This document shows positions 1-11,600 of a stretch of 64,000 nt of DNA, one piece after another. The translations under genes and the position numbers were made by a program. Position 1 is the stretch's first letter; each line of letters begins with the position of its first letter. Under the pieces are notes generated by a model, which was given only the letters and a program-made list of their open reading frames with translations, was not told the origin of the DNA and did not search any database. The stretch comes from Oryzias latipes. Taxonomy: Eukaryota; Chordata; Actinopteri; Beloniformes; Adrianichthyidae. Location of the stretch: positions 13,719,582 through 13,783,581 of the forward strand of contig NC_019864.2 of the NCBI RefSeq assembly GCF_002234675.1, read 5' to 3'.

Positions 1-94
1 GATCAGCGCAATGGATAATTAATCACATCAAAAGTTTTCAAATCTGATAAGAAAATGTGCTTTTGTTTAACTTTTGACTCTCGCCTCTGACCAG

Positions 95-3000
95 GTCCTG
101 GAAGCCCATGGACTAAAGCCAATAACACTAAAACCAAAAGAGGTAATCCTTAAAAGCAGGCTTGTTTAGTCTCATTTTATGGATCTGGATCAGACAAACT
201 GTCTTACAAATAAACATTCAAACATTTCATTCAGATGTTCACTTTACTGAATTTCTCATTTGTAACAAAGTGTCCTGATGGGAAATGTTACTGTATGCTT
301 TCTTCAAGCTACAATCATAAAATATTCCTTTTAGATAAAGTTTGAAATTAATATTTTTTTTATTTTCTCCAAACCTACATAAAAATATGATTTTTTTAAA
401 ACTAAAATTCAGCACATTTAGGCTGATTTTAACTGCATTTTTGCCCTTGGGATACTGTAATATGTGTTTGTGAAGCAGAAATCTTAAATCAATCTAGAAC
501 AGGAGACATTTGTCAGTGCAATGGGTAAACTTAATTAGAATAATGCTCCAGTCCAGGTGCTAGTCTCTGTAAAACTAAACCGGATCTCCCGGATTCCCTC
601 CCAGGGTCTGGCTCTGATCAACGGGACTCAGATGATCACATCCTTGGGGGCAGAAGCGGTGGAGCGAGCCGAGGCGATCGCCCAGCAGGCAGATATTGTG
701 GCTGCTCTCACGCTGGAGGTGCTCAAGGGGACGACCAAGGCCTTCGACAGCGGTGAGGAGCAGCAAACGGGAGCGCAACGGCACACAAGAGGGAGTAAAT
801 ATTGACCTCCTATTTCTTCACATCTCTTGCCCCCAATGTCCCCCACAGACATCCACTTGCTGCGGCCCCATCCAGGACAGGTGGAGGTGGCCCAGCGGTT
901 CCGCTCGCTACTGGACTCTGATCACCACCCGTCCCAGCTTGCAGGTCCGAGCACCGACCCAAACTCTGAAACAGACAAAGTTTCTGCCAGTTAAAATATA
1001 GATTTAGCAGTTTTCTATCACTAATATACGAACTGCCTGAGAACGTTGACTCCATACTTTTTAAAATTGGCCTCTGATAACAAATATTTTTGTGATTCGA
1101 TTTAAGCAATTTAAATTATGGCAATAATTGATCAACATGGTGGTACTCTAAAATTCTTTTGTGTTGGTCTTTTAGATTAAATTTGAAAATAGTAGCTCAA
1201 TTTTTTTTAAGTCTTGTTTAGAGACTCCCAATGGATAAGCCTGGATTACCATTGAACACCAAAAAATCTTCAGTTTATCTCTTGATATGAGTCAAGAGTG
1301 CTAACCGCTACACCCCTGTGCAGCCCATCAGGACAGATAATAATAATACTAAAATTTTTAAATAAAAGTACCAACTCTTAAATAAACTGGAAGCAATTGA
1401 CACTAAAACTTGAGTGCAGGTGCCAGTTAAAAGTTGCAGTCTTTTGCGTCAGCTGCAGCCGTCAGCCAGACGCGTGGTTGACTCCACACAACGCATCACA
1501 ATAATCAAGGCCATCTGTAATTAATGCATGAATTAAAAATGTACCATTTTCCAGAGAGTCACAGGTTCTGTGACAGAGTCCAGGATGCCTACACCATGCG
1601 GTGCTGTCCTCAGGTAACCCCCAAGTCTACATTATTCAGATTGCTACAGGGAAATCCCACCATTGTGCACCCAGCAGACAGACATATATACATTGGATTT
1701 GAGTTGGAGTTTGTGAGCTCTCTGTTGTGTTTCTGCACACAGGTACATGGAATTGCAAACGACACCATCAACTTTGTCAAGAACATCATCAACACAGAGA
1801 TCAACAGCGCTACTGACAACCCTGTATCTTTGCTTCTTGTGCAGTCTAGATTGTCACTCTTGCAAAAAACTTTGTGGACTTCATGTTTGCTTTAACCAAC
1901 ATACAAGATGGTGTTTGCAGAAAGAGGGGAGACTATTTCAGGGGGAAACTTTCATGGAGAATATCCGGCAAAGGTTAGACAAAAACATTTTGGTCCTTTT
2001 TAACATTTTTTTTTTAAATTTATTGTCCCTTTCGTTGCCATCTCTCATTAGGCTCTGGACTTTTTGGCCATCGCTGTACACGAGCTGGCCTCCATCAGCG
2101 AAAGGAGGATAGAAAGGTTGTGTAACCCCTCTCTGAGTGAACTACCTGCTTTCCTGGTCAACGAAGGGGGGCTGAACTCCGGCTTCATGATCGCCCACTG
2201 CACTGCTGCCTCTTTAGGTCGGTGTGGAAGGACAGATGTTTGTCTCAAACTCACCCAGGATTTTAGCGCTCATTCTGTTCCCTCTCAGTTTCAGAAAACA
2301 AAGTTTTATGTCACCCGTCTTCTGTGGACTCTCTGTCCACAAGCGCGGCCACGGAGGACCACGTGTCTATGGGGGGGTGGGCTGCTAGGAAAGCTTTGAG
2401 AGTTGTGGAGCACGTGGAGCAAGGTTTGATTTAGTTTTTTGTTTTGATCAAATCATTTAAGAAAAACAGCCAATGGTGAACATGGAGATTGGATTCACCC
2501 AATGAAACGGGAAAGTTCTGAATCGATTTGAATTCACGCATTTTACATTTCTATTTCTACAGGATTGGATCTTTTGATTCTGAAAGCCAGTTTAGTTTAG
2601 ATTCATTAGAAAACGTATACATAGAACTCATAATTTGAAATGAACAATTAAGGATTTTCATAAGGAAAATGGTTAATCCTTACATCAAATCACATCAAAC
2701 TTTATGTATAAAGCACTTATGGATGCTTTAAAGATAAAAACAGCGTCAAACTTACAAAACTAAAAGCCTTTTCCCCCCAAACAGAATTTATCTTTCTTTT
2801 ATTTCATGTCTTCAAATATGAAATATACAGTTATTTTGGTAAATTTGTATTTAAATCTATTTCCATTAAGTGAAGACATGAAAAGTATTCAATTGCAATA
2901 AAATCTTCGTTAAATAGTTCATGTGCATTTAACATTATTAAAAGGGTTCAAAGAATGACACTCCTGATTCAGCAGAAATTTGAGACACCTTTAGAAGAGC

Positions 3001-3788
3001 AGATCTGACTTTCATCCCTCTGTAAGCCCCCAGAAAGCTCCTGATGCTTTAGCTACAAGAAGTCTGAATGAAACTCCATCCTTGTTATCTGCCAACTGCA
3101 GATAGAGCAGAAGCAGCAGCAAATATTGGCATGTTTGTAAATCTAAGGTCACTGATAAAGAGTTTTGGGTTGTAAAACTACTTTTTGAATGAACCTGAGC
3201 TCTGCTGAGGATTTGACAAACAATGCTGACCCTTCATGAGAAGCTCATTCAGATGTCAAGAGACTAAAGAAGCCACTGTGAGGCTCTTTTTACACAGATG
3301 ATTTCTTTGATCAGTTCTTGCTATAGAGCTGCTGGCAGCCTGTCAGGGTATTGAGTTCCTCCGCCCCCTCTGCACCACCACCCCCCTGGAGAAGGTCTAC
3401 GAACTCGTGCGCACTGTTGCAAAGTAAGTCAAACACATGTGGCCAAGGTGCAGTTTTGAGTCCGTCCAAATGTTAATGTTTATCCATGCTTGTGTTGCAG
3501 GCCGTGGATCAAAGACAGATTCATGTCTGCAGATATCGAGGCCGTTCAGCGTCTCCTGCTCGACCAAAAGGCAAGTTGTTGAACAAACGATAGTGGAAAG
3601 TATGGGGATGTCATTGACGAGCAACTCTGATTGACATGTTTCCCACTTCAACGCAGGTATGGGGTGTGGCCAAACCGTACATTGACAAGTACAAGTCAGA
3701 GTACATCCCAGAGTCCCGCCCCAGTTCTCCCACCGCTTTCTCCCTGGACCCTCCAAGCTCGCCAAGAAAGCGCTTCCGACTTGAGTGA
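95..3788 (+). CDS. HAL: HAL, histidine ammonia-lyase (3' part, 11 exons)
   Basis: Histidine ammonia-lyase removes ammonia from L-histidine to give urocanate, the first step of cytosolic histidine breakdown. The gene is cut by the left window edge, so the exons that encode the MIO-forming Ala-Ser-Gly are not seen. Coding exons: 95-142, 605-752, 849-944, 1555-1613, 1743-1823, 1908-1973, 2052-2217, 2289-2423, 3315-3423, 3501-3570 and 3657-3788 (TGA 3786-3788). Together they give 369 C-terminal residues in one frame. Family blocks are plain: [43 protein letters not shown] followed by [37 protein letters not shown] and [16 protein letters not shown]. The order matches vertebrate HAL throughout. 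The intron 3571-3656 starts with GC rather than GT, and the phase supports this join. The C-terminus ends shortly after [19 protein letters not shown] and differs from the human tail. Confidence 0.97.
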
Positions 3789-4041
3789 CATCCAATTTAG
3801 TTGTTCCTAAAAAGTGTAACAATGTTCACTAAATGTCAAAGATTGTTGATTTTCATGAATTGCTCTTTGAACGTTATAGATTTTGCATAAATGAGTAATG
3901 GTTACCTCTTGACTTTGAGGACATTTGGACCTACAGTAGACGGTTTTTACCTGCCCAGTTCCCTTTTTAGTTTAGTTTTTACACCCACGTCTCTACCTCA
4001 GCCTTTCAGTTATTGACACTTTACTGCTCTAAATGTTTTCT

Positions 4042-4047
4042 AATAAA
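4042..4047 (+). promoter_or_regulatory. Likely HAL poly(A) signal
   Basis: An AATAAA hexamer lies about 250 bases after the HAL stop codon. A second AATAAA occurs near 4214. The choice between them is not decidable from sequence alone. Confidence 0.5.
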
Positions 4048-4498
4048 AAGTTTTTTTCTTTACCCACATCCATAATCTTGAATTTTTGTGCGATTTGTTC
4101 CCACTTGTGAAACTTCGTTGTAATTGAGAAATGTTTTAAAAATGATAAGTACAGAGCTGAGAAAAGCTCGTTTTTATTTTTATTATGTTGTCTCGCTTTG
4201 TGCCAAGTAAACCTAATAAACATCTTTTAATGCATTTACCATTTCCATGGATTCTGTTTGGTTTAAATCAACACAATTGTATTTAAAAATGAAAAATTAG
4301 CCAAAACATCCACGAATTAGATTAAAAGTATTTAATCATATTTATAAAAACTTAACAGGTTTACTTAATTGCAACTCATTACAGAGCTAGTTCCAAGATT
4401 TAACATGTAATGACTTTCAATAGATTATGTATATCTCTTACATACAATTAATTTGATTAAAACCTTTTATCAAATCTTCAAATGGTAAAACTTTGGTA

Positions 4499-4705
4499 AC
4501 CCTTGTGCTATCCTGGGCACTTTAACGTTGGGAATTGGGTCATCTAGACCCACTAGACAGTGCGCTAAACCTTTTTTCTTCAATGATTGTGATCTTCACT
4601 GGTGTCCATGGATGACATGAAATCTTTCCACCTTTATCCACCTTTGTCATGGTAGGGAGAACACATCAATGTAAGGGTGGGGTCATCGAAGATAGCACAA
4701 GGGAT
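4499..4705 (+). mobile_element. MITE family A, copy 1
   Basis: A ~207 bp element begins AACCCTTGTGCTATC and ends GATAGCACAAGGGA, so it has ~15 bp terminal inverted repeats, and TA flanks each end. The interior has the family blocks (GGTGTCCATGGATGACATGAA, CCACCTTTATCCACCTTTGTCATGG split over the middle). It has no coding capacity. It lies in inverse orientation to the copies at 16637, 18651 and 26779. A non-autonomous DNA transposon is the best reading. The superfamily is not settled; TA flanks would fit Tc1/mariner-type integration. Confidence 0.8.
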
Positions 4706-5074
4706 AAAAGTACTTGCCTTCCTTTTTTTCAATGAACTAGTGAAACAATTACACCTGTTCAGTCAAATCCTTTTTGAGCCTTCAGCTGTTTAATAAACAA
4801 AAATAAAGAAATTTATTCAAAACCATGCATTACAGCATTCAACCAACCACGGACATTGTTGGAATGGTTCATTTACAAAGAAAAACGTTATTAATATTCA
4901 ATGACACTAAACAAAAACAGCACTTTGGTCCTACCAGAGACTGGTTCACATTATAGAACGTATTATAAATCTTTTACATTTTACACTATTAAATTCATGA
5001 AGGTTATTGTTGTCGGTATTATTGTGCGATAGAAACAACTTCAAAAAAAAATCCAAAAGCAGAAAAAATTTACC

Positions 5075-5161
5075 TCCTTCGAGCCGGATTCGAACCAGCG
5101 ACCTAAGGATTTCAGCTTCAGCCTCTACAGTCCTCCGCTCTACCAACTGAGCTATCGAAGG
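5075..5161 (-). tRNA. tRNA-Tyr (anticodon GTA) with a 14-nt intron
   Basis: Read on the minus strand, the sequence folds as a tyrosine tRNA: acceptor CCTTCGA pairs with TCGAAGG, and the discriminator is A. The A box is TAGCTCAGTTGGTAGAGC and the B box is GGTTCGAATCC. The anticodon arm GGACTGTAG...ATCC is interrupted by a 14-base intron (AGGCTGAAGCTGAA) one base 3' of the anticodon, the canonical position for eukaryotic tRNA-Tyr introns. A run of six T on the coding strand just past the 3' end (plus strand 5064-5069) can serve as the Pol III terminator. Mature length without intron is 73 bases. No mismatch is evident in the stems, so the gene looks functional. Confidence 0.96.
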
Positions 5162-5338
5162 GGCGCTGGTAACTTGTTCGACGCTCGGTGGAATTATACC
5201 TACATGTCACACCTACACCCATACCCCCACATATTCAGGCTTGTAATGCAATGTGCAAAGTCCCTCACCCACAGCTGCTAACTCAGACTCGACGAACTTT
5301 TACTATAACCAGTTGCATGTAATTAAACTCCGTAAAAC

Positions 5339-5386
5339 TACTATGACTATGACAACTATGACTATGACTACTATGACTTTGACTTT
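5339..5386. repeat. Short TATGAC minisatellite
   Basis: Imperfect tandem copies of a CTATGA/CTATGACTA motif run for about 48 bases just downstream of the tRNA region. It is a simple repeat with no coding meaning. Confidence 0.7.
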
Positions 5387-5506
5387 AAAAAAATAACATA
5401 TTAAATAACCCTCACATAATTTCTAAACATAAAACCCTTTTTTTGTCTGCTTTTGAATTGGGTTCCAGACGTCCTTGTTTGAGGTTTCATGGAGGTTCTA
5501 CTTTCC

Positions 5507-5520
5507 CCACTAGGTGGCAG
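5507..5520 (+). promoter_or_regulatory. CTCF-like motif
   Basis: CCACTAGGTGGCAG matches the vertebrate CTCF core consensus (CCASYAGRKGGCRS) at every position. It lies between HAL/tRNA-Tyr and NTN4. This is motif evidence only; occupancy is unknown. Confidence 0.45.
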
Positions 5521-8500
5521 TATACCCTCACAATAAGGTCACAATGCTATCAGAGAGCACTCTTTCTTTTTCTTTTCTTCAGAATGACAACAAAACAATC
5601 TTTTTCAGGACAGAAAAACAATAAATAGGGCAACAGAGTCTCCCCTGTTGTTTTGACGTGTTAAAGACATTTAAAGGTATTGAAACGTTTTTTTAATTTT
5701 TTTTGTCTGATCAGGCTTTATATTGCCAACAATCCAGTTTTTTCTTCTTCGTTTAAATTCTGATGCTTTTTTCTCCTCACAAGTTGAAAGTAACACTACT
5801 CGCAATACAATACATAGCAATTATACCAACGCTTTGCATTTTGTTTCTAATTTTATGTTCTTTAAGTGCACAATTTTACCATCAGTCTGGGGACAGGAGA
5901 TGAATAATAGCTTTGTGTCTAACTCTTCTAGTGCATTGGCAGCAATGATTTTAATGTGCAATGTCAAATAAATTAACAAATAAAAAATTAAACACAACAC
6001 TGAATTTTAACTCAAATAACAGTTTTGACAAGATCTGCCAAACAAAATCTATTTTCTATTTGCTGAGCCCCTGAGGCCACTAGTTGTGCTTTGATCTGTC
6101 TTTCTCAACAAAGTATCACCTCATTTCTGGACTATGTGCCAAGGCCTGGCCCTCTAAGTGTTAAGAAAACGGGTCAGACTGCCAGAGCATAATATATAAA
6201 AACTATAGGATTTATATATTCTGAAATGATCTAATATAACGGTATCTAGGGATATGTGTGAGGATGTTTTATCTGTTATAAATGATCATTTTCACACATT
6301 CTCAGTTTATGAGCAAATTGTGGGGTTGGAATTTCAGCTGTTTTCCTGTTCTTGGCTTAACAGGCAAAAAACCCCACAGTTTAATTTTTATATTGGTTTT
6401 TGTCATGGTGTGGTTCTTTGTTTTCTTTTTAGGCCATATAATAATATATTTTTTATGGCAACAGATGATTTCAATTAAGAGCAAATTAGCAAAAACAACA
6501 GAAAAAGCAGATGCAACACGACTATTGGAAACACAAACACTTCTCCTTATATTTGTCCTCTGCTGCTGTTAAAGCCAAGATGTGCTGTTACTTTTTTTTA
6601 TCTTGTTAAAAAGTACTCTATAACCGCTTCAAGAAGGCCTGAATCGTTGACTTAGCACATTTGATTTTTTTTCTCCACAAATCAATTTACTATAAACCAT
6701 TGGAAATATCAGGGCTGCATCTGGCCTTTTTACAATCACATGGATCTGGCTTTAGCGTTGTTGTGCAGAAGAGCAGAGGGATTACTAGCAAAGGTTCAGT
6801 GATCTTAAGGTGCAAGGTGACAGAGAGGGGAGGAAGGACCCATTTCCATTTAGAGTCTGGAAATAAAGCTGGCCTGCAGCCCTGCATCTGTCATCTTAAC
6901 CAGTCTTAGGATGAGGAGACCGAGGAGGCAGAGCAGGCTGAGGAGATTCATGCACTTTTTTGCCAGTCTGCATCAAACGGGATGGGAAAGGGTAAAGATA
7001 AAGAGGTGAGAGGACTTTTAATCCTTTCTCATTAGTATGCTTATTGAGCCTCTGTATTTATATACCGTAGTTACTATTTGTAATAAACATAAAAAAGCTC
7101 CCCTCTTCCGATAAAGTACTATAGAACATAAAAAAGTTGAGTAAAGATGCAAACAACAAAAATAATCTTGCACAACCAGAACCTTCTTCTCCAACTTTTA
7201 AACAACAACAGACTTTATTTTGAAAGAAAAAAATAAAAATTTGGATCCTGGTGGACCTAAAATGTATTTAAAAAAAGCTGTTATTTAGAATATGGTTTAT
7301 GGGCTTTTTTTTTTTTTTTTTTTTAGAAAAGTCTGCATCTTTGCTTCATAACAAAGTTCGAACCTTTTTCAATCAGTTTAGTTTTTACCTGATCATCCCA
7401 GCATTTGAGCCTTTTGACTACATCATGTTAACAACATTTTTTTTAAATGTGATGTTTTTGCTCTATATTTTAATGGTTTTCCTCAATAGTTTTTCTATGA
7501 TCCAAATCCGGTCATCTTTGACCTTTTTGTTCTGTTCCATTAATATGTTATTATACATTACTTTTGGAATGTGTTTTACCCAATACTTTACCAAACGAGC
7601 TTTTAGCTGACTGAACTTATATGGTTACAGGTTTTTTGTATTTTTCCTTTTTTGGTTTTTACATTTGTGATTTTGAACTTGTTTGTTTCATTGCTGAATG
7701 ATGCTTATAATATATTATATGCCTATGATTCACATCAGTTTTGTGTTTTTGTGTGTTTTCAAGCAGTCAGTGTTGATTTCTTATTTTCTGATGACTTGCT
7801 AATAAGGATGTAAGATGTTGTTTTTCCCCTCTTTTCTTTCTGCTTTCGTCCACTCATCCTATACTGTTTGGATAGTGAAATCGTGATTTGGCCTCCTAAT
7901 TTAAAGAAAAAACAAAACAAAACAGAACAAAAAAACCCGAACGATTATTTTGTTAGTCTGGCTCAATCAAAATCATGTAAAATTTAAAGATCAGGGCTCT
8001 GAAGTTTGAGTGTAAAGGAATTTGCCTTTTATGTGCATGGCTTTCATCCTGTCAGGGGAATACAGCCCAGTCTGGCCAAGATTAGACATCCTTCCTGCAA
8101 CATTTTTCATGGTGACTCCAGGGATTTGAAGGTCAAAAACCATAAAAGATGTATTCAGCGTGAACACCTCAAGATGAAGTTTGATTGATAATCTGGAAAG
8201 GACTCAAACAAAGCATGCAAGTTCAAAAGCATGCAAATCATGAGAGTTGCAATAATCCAGGATTACAAGGACATTTATGAAAGAGGGCAAAATAATGCGC
8301 CTGCCTTACTACGCGTCTGATTTCCACATGTATCCATCTGATTACGTCTGAGGTTGTGTATCCAGTCTCAGGAAGGTGGGAATGAGCAAAGAACCTGTCA
8401 TTTTGAAAAATCTGACTCCTGGACGGGGGGAGTGGTCTGGAGGACAAAACCGGAAGAGGGCGGTGCAAATTTCCTTAAAATGCCCAACATGTCAAAGAGA

Positions 8501-8683
8501 GGCTGTCCTGAAGTGCAAATGTGGGGCTCACACATGACTCAAACCATTTCTTAAGAGACATTTCCACATCCCCAGCAGACAGACATAAGCTGTAGGTGTT
8601 GATATGTCTTCAGCACAGCCTTTTGGAAATGATTCTTCAAGGATGGAAAGGAGCTTGTTCTTAATAATGCAGAGTCCTGCCTC

Positions 8684-11600
8684 ATGAAGCCTCTGCAGGG
8701 AGTTTCTGTGGACTTGAGCAGCATGACCCTGTGGGCCCTGCTGGTCATTTTCCCTGTGTGTGCATCGTCCTCTCTGTCTTTAGGTGAGTCTCAAAGTCCT
8801 CGTTTTTTACGCACAGAAGAAAGAATAAATGGGAGTCATGATTTGACATGACCATTTTTGAAATTGGTTGTCAGAGTCTTTAACCAACTATTTTTAACTG
8901 ATAATTAGGGATACAACCTGAATCTTTGGGTTGTTCCTGTATAAATCCAATGTGTTATTAATTTATTCATTTTATTTTACCAGGGATATCTGAGGAGAAG
9001 GACCCGATCACCAAGCGCGCCTGCTTTGATCGAGCCTGCAACCCCCGCATGGGTAACCTGGCTCACGGCCGACTTTTACGCACGCGGTCAGAGTGCGGCT
9101 CCAACACTTCCGAGCCCTTCTGCTTCTTCACGCAGACCTCTGCGCCCCGCCACGGCGAATCCTGCTCCCCCGCAAAGTGCAGCCTGTGCGGCTCCTCCAT
9201 ACCCGGACACGCGCACCCTCCTTCCGCCATGAGCGACTCCTCTTTTCTCTTCCCCGACACCTGGTGGCAGTCAGACGGGGAGATTGAGGAGGAGACGCTC
9301 CAGCTGGACCTGGAGACGAAGTTTCTCTTCACTCATTTGATCCTAGTATTTCGCTCCCCGCGTCCCGCTGCCATGGTGCTGGAACGCTCCCAGGACCACG
9401 GACGCACGTGGAAGGCGCTCAGATATTACGCCTGGAGCTGTGAGGAGGTTTTTGGAGTGGCTGAGGGTGCATCTGTCACAGAAAGTGGCGCAACTTGTAC
9501 TTCTAAGTATTCTGGAGCTTTTCCGTGCACCAGAGGAGAGGTAAGATGTTTTATGTCAATATGAGAAATATGATTGACACATATGTGAAATGCAAAATAA
9601 GTCACAAAGAAACACATGCAACATTGAACAAAGATTTAATTTTACCACAACAAAAAACAGACAACAACAACCATAAAAAACAGCTGATTAATTTGGGAGG
9701 AGTATATCCAACCATCCATGTATTTTCAGAGCCCAATGTTTCCTTTGGGTAACGGGGTTGCTGGAGCCTATAGCTACTGTTAGGCCACCAGTCTGTTGCA
9801 GGGTCGGGGAAGAGTGTGAATACACCTGAACAAGTTGCCAGGCTTTTGCAACTCATGTCAAAAGTTAATTCACTTTAAATTTGGGCATTAGATTGGTTGG
9901 AAAAGTGCAGAGATAAAACAAGCAAAAACCAAAGTCTGATGAAGAGGTGTGGTTGATCTTCACTGGGGCGAACCTTCCAAAGACTCACTCAGTTTGGTTT
10001 CAGACGTACATTCTGCATCATCATCATCGTCATCTTTCTCCCAGCTCAGGTTGATTAATGAGCTGCACTCAGACAGACTTTTGGGAAACATTTGTTTCAC
10101 CCAGGCTCTGAGCTCCTCTCTTTGCTGACTGAATACATGTCTGGTCTCATAATTACTGTGTTGCTTGTGTGGTCCAGCTCTCTGGCGTAAGCCCCTCACC
10201 TTCTGTATTTGTCCTCTGTCTTACTAAACAGCTTACGAGTCTAAAAGTGTTTTAATGTGAAGATAAAGAAATGTGCTCTTAAGTTTGAAACATTTAATGG
10301 CCCTGTGTCTACACGTGATTTAGGACTTATTCTTCTCGTAATTGTGTTCACACAGGCAAGACAATCATTGGATTTTGCTGTCCAATTCGCCTGTTGAGTC
10401 GGGGATTTAGTAGCTTATAAAATCTGTACACAGTCTGTCTGTGTGTTGCTTTCATTTCTAAACTTTCTGCATGGTAAGCATTTAACAAGGCAGAGTGGGA
10501 GGGAGCTAGGCGTTAATATTTACTCAGGAGATGCCTACCTTTTCTAAGTTTAGCAGCTGGAGCAACATGAAGGGAAAATCAGACAAACGTTTTTACTACT
10601 TTTGCTTCTTGGAACAGTTTCTTGTACACATCCTTCAAAAAAACAATACAAACATTTACCTTAGGCACTTTGGATGTCCTGTCTGTTAATTCTCAGGTGA
10701 TTTATCGAGGCTTGTCACCTTGGAGCTCAGTAGATCCCTATGGGCCGGTTGCTCAGGACCAGCTAATGATCACCAACCTCCGAGTAAAACTTTTGCAAAG
10801 GCAGCAGTGTCCTTGTTTGACTAAATCTTCAGAGGTACCTGTCCACCCTCCGGACCACTACGCCATCTACGATTTCATCGTCAAAGGTAGCTGCCTGTGC
10901 AATGGACATGCTGATCAGTGCATACCAGCCAGAAGCTATCAACCCAACCAACAGGGGGTTGCTAACATGGTGAGTCCAACATTTTCTCCAAATGAAACCA
11001 GTGAACAGCGTGTTGGCATAGATGCTCTGTTGTGAGAACCTGCTTGTATCTTCTGTCGTGTCCACCCAAGGTTCACGGGAAGTGCGTCTGCAGACACAAC
11101 ACAGCCGGCGATCACTGTGAGCGCTGTGCACCTCTGTTCAATGACCGGCCGTGGCAGGCGGCCAACGGCATCATGGGTGCACCGCACGGATGCCAGAGTG
11201 AGTGATGGGGCAGGGAAGTCAGATGCAGATGGAGTGCATGGCGCTTGTCTTGAAAATGGATGCAGAAGTCATAAATCACATTCAACCTTTGTGACGCCGC
11301 TGCACGATAGAAAACAGAGCAGCTCCATCTTTCTGCCTCAGCTGTTGTAAATGTTTTGAGTTCTGTTACCAGGTTTTTTTTTTTAATCTATATTTTTTGT
11401 TCATTTTCTTTATGTGTCTGACCCAAGAGTGCAAGTGCAACGGCCATGCCAGCAACTGTCACTTCAGTCGGGGGCTGTGGATGGCAACCGGTCGGCGGAG
11501 CGGAGGCGTTTGTGACCAGTGTCGCCACAACACAGAGGGCCGCCGCTGCCAAACCTGTAAGAGGGGCTACTACAGAGATGCAAGCCGTCCGAAGAATGCA

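Larger units (their letters stand above)
5162..8683. other. HAL-NTN4 intergenic region (no gene recognised)
   Basis: About 3.5 kb of AT-rich sequence lies between the tRNA and the first NTN4 coding exon. It holds the TATGAC minisatellite, a CTCF-like motif at 5507-5520 and several poly-T tracts (7307-7324 the longest). Open frames here are AT-driven and match nothing I recognise. The last ~600 bases before 8684 presumably contain the NTN4 promoter and 5' UTR, but I see no clear TATA box or CpG island. In human, AMDHD1, CCDC38 and SNRPF lie in this interval; none is visible here. Confidence 0.6.

Noticed and set aside
2289-2423. HAL exon considered as frameshifted near the G run (GGGGGGGTGGGC)
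   Set aside because: The reading [12 protein letters not shown] is intact and phases join on both sides, so there is no defect.
3397-3822. 141-codon minus-strand ORF over the last HAL exons
   Set aside because: It is antisense to well-supported HAL exons and has no recognisable protein content.
5333-5390. TATGAC tandem motif considered as an array with spacers
   Set aside because: It is a plain minisatellite without unique spacers in a eukaryotic genome; not CRISPR.
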